Below, one piece after another: positions 38,901 to 50,900 of a stretch of 64,000 nt of DNA (its first letter is position 1; every line of letters starts with the position of its first letter). The notes beneath the pieces were generated by a model. The model saw only the letters and a program-made list of their open reading frames with translations, had not been told where the DNA came from and made no database searches. The position numbers were made by a program, and so were the translations under genes. The DNA comes from Siphonodentalium dalli (taxonomy: Eukaryota > Mollusca > Scaphopoda > Gadilida > Siphonodentaliidae): assembly GCA_032622095.1 (NCBI GenBank), contig CP136061.1, positions 48,617,797 to 48,681,796 on the forward strand, read 5' to 3'.

Positions 38901-41900
38901 CACTCGTTCCCATCTACATGTCAATATTAACATCCATGACAAATTTCATGATGATCAGACGAACAGCACGACATGTAGCCCGCGCCAATGGATTGAATTT
39001 TGAAATCCAAAATGGCCACCAGCGGCCATGTTTTTTGGCCGAATGACCCCAAAATGACTCGTTCCCATCTACATGTGAATGTCAACATTCATGACAAAAT
39101 TCATAAAGATCAGACCATAGGTACGACCTGTAGCCCGCGCCAAAGGATTTAGTCATGCAAAGAGTAAAATCCATGATGGCTGCTGGCGACCATGTTTTTG
39201 GCCGAACAACCCCAAAATGACTCGTTCCCATCTACATGTCAATATCAATATTCATGACAAATTTCATAAAGGTCAGACCAAAGGTACGACCTGTAACCCG
39301 TGCCAAAGGATTTAGTCATGCAAAGAGTAAAATCCAAGATGGCTGCTGGCGGCCATGTTTTTTCGCCGAACGACCCCAAAATCACTCGTTCCCATCTACA
39401 TGTCATTGTTAACAACCATGCCAAATTTCATGAAGTTCTGACCAAAGCTGCAACCTGTAGCCCGCGCCAAAGAATTTAGTCATGCAAAGAGTAAAATCCA
39501 AGATGGCTGCTGGCGGCCATGTTTTTTGGCTGAACGACCCCAAAATCACTCGTTCCCATCTACATGTCAATATTAACATCCATGACAAATTTCATGATGA
39601 TCAGACGAACAGCACGACCTGTAGCCCGCGCCAATGGATTGAATTTTGAAATCCAAAATGGCCACCAGCGGCCATGTTTTTTGGCCGAATGACCCCAAAA
39701 TGACTCGTTCCTATCTACATGTCAATGTCAACATTCATGACAAAATTCATAAAGATCAGACCGTAGGTATGACATGTAGCCCGCGCCAAAGGATTTAGTC
39801 ATGCAAAGAGTAAAATCCATGATGGCTGCTGGCGGCCATGTTTTTTGGCCGAACAACCCCAAATTCACTCGTTCCCATCTACATGTCATTGTTAACATCC
39901 ATGACAAATTTCATGAAGTTCTGATCAAAACTACGACCTGTAGCCTGCGCCAAAGGATTTAGTCATGCAAAGAGTAAAATCCAAGATGGCTGCCAGCGGC
40001 CATGTTTTTTGGCCGAACGACCCCAAAATGACTCGTTCCCATCTACATGTCAATATTAACATCCATGACAAATTTCATAATGATCAGACGAACAGTACGA
40101 CCTGTAGCCCGCGCCAATGGATTGAATTTTGAAATCCAAAATGGCCACCAGCGGCCATGTTTTTTGGCCGAATGACCCCAAAATGACTCGTTCCCATCTA
40201 CATGTCAATGTCAACATTCATGACAAATTTCATAAAGATCAGACCAAAGGTACGACCTGTAGCCCGCGCCAAAGGATTTAGTCATGCAAAGAGTAAAATC
40301 CAAGATGGCTGCTGGCGGCCATGTTTTTTGGCCGAACAACCCCAAAATCACTCGTTCCCATCTACATGTCATTGTTAACATCCATGACAAATTTCATGAA
40401 GTTCCGATCAAAACTACGACCTGTAGCCTGCGCCAAATGATTTAGTCAGGCAAAGAGTAAAATCCAAGATGGCTGCTGACGGCCATGTTTTTTGGCCGAA
40501 CGACCCCAAAATGACCCCAAAATGACCAAAGGTACGACCTGTAGCCCGCGCCAAAGGAAATTGTTGACGGACACACGCACACACGCGCACACGGACGACG
40601 GACGCCAAGCCATGGCAATAGCTCAAACTTACAAAAGTAAGTTGAGCTAATAAGGGGCATAACTCCGGTGAAAATTGGCGGACGGAACCCAAATTCGAAC
40701 TTGAGCTGTCTTTTCTCCTAATAAACCCACATACCAAATACAAATTACAAATACAAATTTGATTGAAATCGGTTCACTCTAACTAAAGTTATCATCCGGA
40801 CAACAAATTTCAGGGATTTTCTAAGTCAAATTACGTCAAAAAAGGGGCCATAACTCTCGCAAAAATTATCGGATTAAAACAAAATTCGGACCTGAGCTGT
40901 ATTTCGATATATGTAATCCACAAAAAAACGGTTTTGCGTTTAAACATTCCAAAATCGAGTTATCATCCGGAAACCAAAAAACATAAGAAAAACTGAATTT
41001 TCTGAGTCGAAAAAGGGGCATAACTCGGCCAAAAATGGTCGGACAGCACCCAAGTTCGAACTTGACCTGTGTTTTGGTGGGAGAAAGTAATATACCAAAT
41101 TTGGATTCATTCCGATAAACTATACTAAAGTTATCATCCGGACAACAAATTTCAAGGATTTTCTAAGTCAAAAAACGTCAAATAAGGGGCATAACTCCGG
41201 TGAAAATTGGCGGGCGGAACCCAAATTCGAACTTGAACTTACTTTTCGGCTAATAAACCCACATACCAAATTTTATTAAATTTGGTTCACTCTAACTAAA
41301 GTTATCATCCGGAAACCAGGTTAACGGACGCCCGGACGGACGGACGGACCAATACTATAATACGGCCTTTTTTCAAACGGGCGTATAATAAAAATTATTC
41401 ACAATAGGAACTGCTTATTTAACATTGAGATGAAAGCACGGTAGGAAGAAAAATATGTACTTAGCCCATATGCAGAGTTTCATTGGCTTAGAACTTGTCA
41501 ACAAACTTGAAAGTGGGTGGAATTTATCACCTCAATAATTTACACAAATACATCATGATGAAAAGAAACTTTTACCCCTGCACACCAATGTGCAATTATA
41601 TCGAAAGTAGGGAGCACTACAATTTTGGACTTAACATTTCCATGACTGGAGCTTCCTGAAATTTTGCAAAAACCCTGTGTCAATGCATTCTCTTATATTT
41701 GCAAGTCTCACATAGGGAGCCTCGCATGCATATATAAGAGAATATATTGGCCTAAAAACATTTTCCTTGACCTTGTAGCCAGTGCATTCTCTTATATATG
41801 CGAGTCTGTCAGAGGGAACCTCACATATATAAGAGAATGTGTTGGCCTAACACTATTTACCTTGACCTTGTAAGCCAGAGCATTCTCGTATATATGTAAG

Positions 41901-44900
41901 GTTCCCCATGGGAGACTCGCATATATAAGAGAATGCACCGGCACATAATATTTAATGCTGCACCAGCGTAGCTCCCGTCATGAAAGGGTTAACAGCAAAC
42001 AGGAACCTTCTCAAAAAATGGCATTTATAATTCGCAAAGTAGGTTTTCAATAAAATATTGACGAAATTGGTTGAAATATTTTAATTCCTAACGGTAGATC
42101 TGTATTGATAATTCCTCTACTCCAAGCCTGCAAACAACGGGTCGGACACGGTCATTGACCTGCACAAAACACCTAATTGTCCGGTACAAATCTATTTGTG
42201 CCTGTCATCTTGACAGGCAGCATTTGTGTGACAGCTTGCTTTTAAAATTGTCATGTTTTCAAACTAGTAACCCACGAGTGGTTAGTTATTTTTGTAATTA
42301 AATTTAGCAAGTAGCAACTGCGCAAGCTCGACTGCTCGTTCTAATTTGAGGTCTTCCGTCCTGCTGTAGATATCCACCACCAGACGTGAGTCACGTGACG
42401 CCATTACATACTTATTATTACCTGTATTTGTTGCTTATAAAACTTGACATTAATATTTCACTGGTTGTTTCCTTACTTGCTTTGATCAGGCTGTACAATA
42501 CTGAACAAGGTCACAGATAAACCATAACAGAGTGCAATACTACTGAAATCATGCAGGGGTTTTGAAAGTGTAAATGAAGCTCGGTTTACAATTAAAATCC
42601 ATGACAGGTACTGACCTTGATATGACAGGCACCAATCAGTTGGTGCCTGTCATAGTGAAAAGCACACTCCGGGGGAATTTTAAGAAATTATTTGCAGGCT
42701 TGCTCTACTCAATTGCATATAAAACATATTTTTAACAGGTCATGTGCATTTAATGGTGGAGTATTTTAAACTGCGTATATATTTACGCTGAAGGAATCAT
42801 TGACACAATACTTTGAACATGTTGGTAGTCAGCTCAGGGACCATCCTAGAGGTTTCATATTCAAGTCACTGTTTGGATATTGGGGAGAAGCAGACTGTTA
42901 TCAGGATGAAGTAACAATGGCTGAAGTTCAATTTACACCACAACATCACCCTTCTATGATCCAATAAGAATTATGCAAGACAAGAGCCTAATTATAAACC
43001 ATTATAGTATGAACACCATTGTAATCAGTAAATATACTTTAAATATGCTGTTGGGACATATGAGACAGACCTCCTGTTCTGCCTGGTACAAAACTAGGGA
43101 GAAGTAGAACATTTAGGGAGAAAATAGTGTGTCTATCATTTGCAGAATGAGGTCCCCATAGGGTGAACTTAGTGATGCACGGCAGGCTAGCATCACCAAA
43201 TTCACCATATGGGAACCTCATTCAGCTTAGGCCTCAACTACTATGGGAGACCTAGGATCAAATTTAAGTTCCCCAGTTGAAATTAGTGTAAACATATTTT
43301 TATTTCCAAATGCAAGCAAATAACATAATATTCAGATGACACATATATGCAAAATAGAAGAGTTAATGTATGGAAACGAGGATGAGACAACAAGCCTGAG
43401 TTGAAGTTTGTGATGTTCACCCATCAGTCACCTCGATTATGCATTTTATCTTCTGCAAACTAGGAGATACAAACAAAAATTGAACAGAATGGAAAAAGTA
43501 ACTAAAAACAATGTTAATTTGAGACTGACTTCCCAGTAGATGAGGCCTGAGCAGAATGAGGTGCCCAGAGGGTGAATTTGGTGACGCTAGCCTACAGTGC
43601 GGGATAGCATCACTAAAGTCACCCTCTGGTGACCTCATTCTGCAAATGACAGACACACTATTTGCAGCCTTGGTTTGCTTTTTAGATTGAGCACTTGTTA
43701 CAGTAAATTCTTAGATTAAGCACTTGTTACAGTAAATTCTTAGATTGAGCACTTGTTACAGTAAATTCCCTGTTCAAGCTTTACTTACACGCATGGTCTT
43801 CACACTGCGGAAAGCTTTAACTTTTTCAACTGTTTGTTTGATAGTTTCTATTCCTTTGATCTTCAGTGGATTACAGTTCATCAGCTGAAAAAAAAGGTAT
43901 ATGAAATGGAATAATTAGTGATTACGAGAACTGCGTTTGATATCAATGATAAGTAAATGTGCAACAAATGAACAGATAAGATATCAGCCGAAATACAGTC
44001 TGACAATCACCTAATAAAATCAAATATCTAAAACTAACTAATCCATGGATGGTATATTACTTTGCAATGTAATGCATTACCATTACTTGTAATTCTCTGC
44101 ATTACCATTACTTGCCATTCCCTGCATTACCATTACTTGCCATTCTTGTCAGAGAATGGCAAGTAATGTTCACAGTTTATTACGCCAGATAAGTTGATAA
44201 TAAAATGTTTTGGAGCTTCCTCTATCAAATGATATATAATATGGCATATATTTTATATATGTGATCTGGGGGTTCGATGGTATATAATATGGCATATATT
44301 TTATATATGTGATCTGGGGGTTCATGGTATATAATATGGCATATATTTTATATATGTGATCTGAGGGTTCATGGTATATAATATGGCATATATTTTATAT
44401 ATGTGATCTGAGGGTTCATGGTATATAATATGGCATATATTTTATATATGTGATCTGGGGGTTCATGGTATATAATATGGCATATATTTTATATATGTGA
44501 TCTGAGGGTTCATGGTATATAATATGGCATATATTTTATATATGTGATCTGGGGGTTCATGGTATATAATATGGCATATATTTTATATATGTGATCTGGG
44601 GGTTCGAACATGAAGTGGGCCTTTAAAATGAAAAGTAATGCATTACCATTACAATGAGAAGTAAGGCATTACCATTACAATGAGAAGTAAGGCATTACCA
44701 TTACAATGAGAAGTAAGGCATTACCATTACTTTTAAAATGAGAAGTAAGGCATTACCATTACAATGAGAAGTAAGGCATTACCATTACAATGAGAAGTAA
44801 GGCATTACCATTACTTTTAAAATGAGAAGTAAGGCATTACCATTACAATGAGAAGTAAGGCATTACCATTACAATGAGAAGTAAGGCATTACCATTACAA

Positions 44901-47900
44901 TGAGAAGTAAGGCATTACCATTACAATGAGAAGTAAGGCATTACCATTACAATGAGAAGTAAGGCATTACCATTACAATGAGAAGTAAGGCATTACCATT
45001 ACTTTCAGTAATAAGTTTAAAATTAAAAAATCAAGTCTGTTTTTGCTGTGGTCTCACTGCATATCCAAAAGTCATGCAAACCTGATTTACCTTGGTACTG
45101 TATAAATTGAGCATGTTTTTGTTGGGAGTTAAACAAAATGGAAATTGGTCCAGCAGCCATGTTTTGTTTTGTCTACATGGCAATTAAGCTTCAATCGATA
45201 TATAATTGTGATTAAATATGCAGAAATATGGCCTGTAGGAATTGGGACGTCCTACATGTAAATGGTCTAAAAGTGTATAAACATTTATTTACCTCCAGGC
45301 TTTGTAGAGATTTGAAGAGAACCAAGTCAAACTTGAGTTCATTCATGTCTATATTGCTTCTGCCAACTCGATCACGACCGCCACATATCTGAAAATTAAA
45401 ATATGTAACACCTTAAAGATGCATAATCCGAATTAATGCTCGCAAATTACTATTTCTTTGGCTTTGGGGATAAAAGTATTTGATTCGAGTCGAGGAACCC
45501 ACCCATAAAATCTCAGAGTGATCAGATATCGATTTTTGAAATCAATTATTTTTCACCTTTTCAGTGGTCTGGTAAAAAGTCGATGAGAAGACGGTCTCGG
45601 ACCAAATTGCGGATGATGGATAACTCTAAAATCAAGTGGCTTTTGTGTGTCAGATATTTGTCAAACCGGCAAAATTTAGTTGAACAAAATGTTGATTAAT
45701 AACATGTTTTGGGAAACTTTATACTATAGTTGACTGTGGTTAGCATTATTTTTAGGCAATTAACCGATTCTGATAACTGAAGTGGCATTTTAAAAAATGG
45801 TTGGTGTTGGAATATGATGATATGGGGACAATCAAATCGGATGAGTAACACTTTCTATAATAAATATCCATTCTGTAAAGAAAATTATAAAGATGGAATA
45901 TTTCTTCCTAAAAAGGTTTACTATGATTTCCGGGGTATAAAATAATAAATATGAGTCGAAGAAACCTGTCTGGAAATGCTTCTATCAATTAATATTGATT
46001 TTATATCAATATTTTCTGGTATCAATTGGGACATTTGTTTATTACTATTTTTAGAACAGACTGACTAAGCGTTCATGCGATCTCAGATTGATTTCTTCTA
46101 CTTGCTATGCTAGTTGAGCCATAAAATCTATACAAACCTTTAAATGCTTGAGTCTTGTGATGAAGTCTAAGATATGCCCTATATCCTTCTTCACATCTCC
46201 ACTATCTTTTAAAATAAAGGAAAATGAAAAAAAGAAGAAATATTTTAAATACTAGGCCAAATAAATATCAATTCTGTGTTCTCAGGCACCTACTTCCAAG
46301 CCTTGAAATAGTGTGTCTGTCATTTGCAGAATGAGGTCCCCAGAGGGAGAATTTAGTGATTTTACTTTCTTTTGAGACTATGTGTTTAAAAGAAACATTT
46401 TGCATCATATATTGGAAAAGATTGCAATTATGAAAATATGCAAAGCATATAGAACGACCCCTGCAGGCCTCTGTCTAGTGCGCCTGTCATTTGCAGAATG
46501 AGGTCCCCAGAAGGTGAATTTAGTGATGATATCCCGCATAGTGGGCTAGCATCACTAAATTCACTCTCTGGGTACCTCATTCTGCTTAGGCCTCATCTTC
46601 TTTGAAAAGTTTCTTTATTATAAAATTCTTAAACTTCTTCACATAGATTCTATTTCTTTTTTAGTTTAGTTTATCCATATCCCCAAATTGTCAGACAACA
46701 CATTGCATAACCTGGGTTCCAATTGAGTGTTCATCACAATATTCACCATTTGGGAACTTCAATCTGAGTCTATGTCTCCCATAGCAGATGACGCCATGCA
46801 GAATGAGGTTCCCGGAGGGTGAATTTGGTTACATGGCCTTCGAAGTGGGTTCATGTGAAATAACACATATGTGACCCGCCATATCAAATCCAGTCGTAAG
46901 TCGGGATTTTTTTACCCTGTGCCAATGCATTCTCTTATATATGCGAGCCGACCATAGGTCGCCTCGCATATATAAGAGAATGTATTGGCCTAACAATTTT
47001 TTACAATTTTAATAATTTTTTCTTGTATTCTTTAACAATTTTATAATTTCACCCATACAGAGCCCCAGACAAACATGAGCAGACAACACTCTTCTATATG
47101 CTTCTATATATGTGTGGGGCTCCCTGCAGGGTAATGGATGTTTTTTATGTTATGTCCTAAAAATTGTAAGAGACATTTATTTTTAAAAAATGATAAAAAA
47201 TTGTTAGGCCAATGCATTCTCTTATATATGCGAGGCGACCTATGGTCGACTCGCATATATAAGAGAATGCATTGGCACAGGGTAAAAAAATCCCGACTTA
47301 CGACTGGATTTGATATGGCGGGTCACAAATGTTATAAAAGTCTGTGAGACATCTATCATCAACAAGTACATGAAATAATTGATTTAATTTTTTCTTATAT
47401 TCATTCTCTTCAACAACTAGATTTCACATATCAAAAGCATAATTATGTATAAGGTACATTACTATTACAGTGGAATTACCGATAAAGTTCACTTAGTCCA
47501 ATAAGAAACCAAAGTTTAAGTGAAAGCATTGAATTGAAAAATATTCTGAAAATCATATTCAGACTACATGTAATATATTTGAACTTACTACGCGATTAGT
47601 GATGTTTCTTGACAAATCACTATAACAATTTTGTTTACATAACAATGGTTTCAACATCCAAAGAATTGCACATGCGATGTTATTTTCTGACATTATACTT
47701 AAACTGAAATGTATCAACACCTTATAGGAATAAAATCAGGACTGACTTCTGGACAGATGGCTACCGATTTCTGGAAGAGTTCTGATTGACTAATAATCTC
47801 ATAACAAAAATAGCTGTTCTGTAAACTTGGAAATTATGAGACAAGACTCACCACATGTAGGTTCCGGGAGTTTGAGCCTCTCCATAAGAACGTGCACGTG

Positions 47901-50900
47901 TAGGAGTCGTGGTAAATATCTCCTTGTTTTGTACTCACCACATGTAGGTTCTGGGAGTTTGAGCCTCTCTGTAAGAGCATGCATGTGTAATGGAGTCGTG
48001 GTAAATGTCTCCTTGTTTTGTAACAGGACCTCTCCTGTAGGAAGACAGAGCATATAATACATGAATTATTTTACTCAATATCTAAATATCTAAGTATAAC
48101 AAGACCTGGGTTGTCGCCCAGTGCATACCCCCATGTGTTATACCGCCTAGTGTGGACATATCTATAACCCATGGCTGAGATACTCAGAGACAGAAAAAAA
48201 TCAATAATCAAAGATAATCAAAGATGAATTACTCTAGATGGAAAATCCAAACAAAACACTCCTCTGAAATCCCTCATTGTGGTGAACTTAAAAACCAAAT
48301 TTCAAGAGATCCAACAACATATCGTTGAGATATCTGCTAGGATGGACAAAAAATAAACATTTCCTGATAAACAAAGATGAATATGGTAGCTCTAGAAAAG
48401 TAAATACGAACAAAACGATGAACACTATTAATCCTGCCTTGTGTCATATTCACATCTTTGATTTTAAGGTGTCAAATTATGAATATATTGGGTTGTTTAG
48501 GCAAAAAACAAAAAAGGTTTTGGTTCTCAGGCCCCGCCGCATTGAATAAAAAGGGCCGCATTAGACCTTTTTATTGCAATGCCTGATGTTATGACAAAAA
48601 AACTTACGAAAAATTTAATTTGAAAAAAATATATATTTTTTTTTTTTTATTTTATAAACATGTTCGTAGCAGATATGTGTTGAATAATAGTGTGCATTGA
48701 GCTCTAACATGTAATGTGTTAAAAAGTGACTTGCAGGCTTACAACATGAAGTAGATGACTACAATTAAGAAAATGATAAGCTGACCCTCATGCTCTTCTT
48801 ACAATTAGCCATTGTGAACTAACTTACACTAATTGTAACTTTATACAATTGAAAGGCACAGAACTAAATTCAGAATCACATATTAGAATGGGGAGTTATC
48901 AGTTTCTAGACAACAATAACAGTAGTTAATGTCAGGGGCATTATATAATGTTAGGTAATCCCAGTCATACACTGGTAGTAAAATGTCATTTTTATATAAG
49001 ATTAAATGAGTTAATATGAATACCAGTTCCCTCTACATTTCTGGTTATTACTAGACAGAGGAAGGTATCTTTGTCCATGCTTACTATGTGCAGAAAAAAA
49101 TAAAAAATAAAAATAAAATCCTCCCTCCCTCATTGATTTGAAAAAAAAATTGCCCGAGAACCAAAACTCTTCTTTTTTTTGGCGTTACTGATCGGTTATG
49201 ATAATGTTTTTTTTAAAAGACATATTGTGGACTAAATTCATGGATAAAACCAATCATTTAGTATCCAAACACTATCCCCATTAGAAGAATGTAGGAATGA
49301 ACTAAGCTTGATCAAAATTCCAACCACATCGACTACCATTTCAGAGAACACAGTGGTGGAACAACACACAAATATATACTACATTATTTGGGATGCTAAA
49401 TAACTTTGTATTGCATAAGATAAAGTGATAAGTGGTAACTAATATTTGATATATTGTTGTTATATGCATTAATCCTTTCATAACGGGAGATGTGTTGTTG
49501 CAGCATTAAAGATCCTGTGCCAGTGCATTATCTTAAATATGTGAGTCTCCCATAGGGAGCCTCGCATATATAAGAGAATGCACTGGCTTACAAGGTCAAG
49601 GTAAATATTGTTAGGCCAATGTATTCTCTTATATATGCGAGGCCCCCTATGGGAGACTCGCATATATAAGAGAATGCATTGTCATGGAAGGGTTAACATA
49701 GAGGTCAGTACAGCTGGAACCATAGTACTGAGAAACAAACCTACATCTAACTATGGCCTAATCCTATTGGTGCATGCTAGTGTGCTGTCAAATGTGCAGA
49801 GGGCATCATGATAGCTGCATTCTTAACTCATCAACTTTTTTACATATGATAATATGTTTGTCTGCATTTACTTATTAAATAAACATGCATTACATATCTG
49901 CATCCCAAACACGTGCACTCTGTTGTTTGTACAGTATGACATAATATCTTACCACTATAACACCGAGCACCTTGGGACGAAAGTTAAGTTCTATTGAGCT
50001 ATCAAAAATAATATTTACATTTAACTAGCATGTTTTAAATGGAGTATTCAACCCTTCTATACTAAATACACATTGATGTTTAGTTCCCTTGGGAAATGTT
50101 CAGATAATAAGTTCAACAAAGGACTTATTTTCTGAAGATTTCCCACCATTAATGAATATGAATCATTCTGCTGTTATATTATCTGTTTTTCTGTCTGTCA
50201 TCTGCTTTTATGTCATGAACACCCCTATAAATGAATAAAGGACTGTTATAATGTATACATTTATAACTGGGTGGGAGAATCCATTTACTAGAGAAAGGGT
50301 TAAAAGGGAAGGCCTAGTTTAAATAATATACTGGTATACATTGTTGGAATTATTTGAAAATTACCACTTATTTAAGTATTCATAGCAGGAATTGGTTGTT
50401 TTGAAAAGAAAATTATATTGCAGTTACATATATATATAATGATATTTTAACCCTACGCATACTAAATGGATTTTCCCACCCAGTTTTAAAGTATATATTG
50501 GAATGGTCAATTATTCATTTCAGGGGATATTCAGGAAAAATGAGCAGACAAAAAGATAATACAAGTGCAGATGTATTCAAATTCATAGGTGGGAAATGTT
50601 CAGATAATCAGTTCAAAAATGGTCTAATACCGTTTGTTGAATTTATTATGCAAACATTTCCTATGGGAACTACTCATCAATGAATTTTTAGGAAATAAAG
50701 GGTTATTATATAGAATCATTATCTACCATGAAATCTATTGTGTCATCTTGGCGACAATGGTGTAATAATTAATTGTAAGGTGCATGTATTTAATCATGGC
50801 TTAACAGATGCAAATAATATAGACCATGTCAATGTGAGTATAAAATACACACACATATATGTATGTATCTAGTATATGTCAAAATTATCGATGTGTCATA

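Larger units (their letters stand above)
38130..41392. repeat. Mollusc-type composite repeat, interrupted by a Helitron-like insertion
   Basis: The left edge is caagagctacgctgggtgtg, the right edge caaacgggcgtataata. The interior consists of diverged copies of a roughly 200-bp unit (ggggcataactccgg..gaaaattgg, aaagttatcatccgg). It is interrupted at 38323/40651. Confidence 0.75.
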
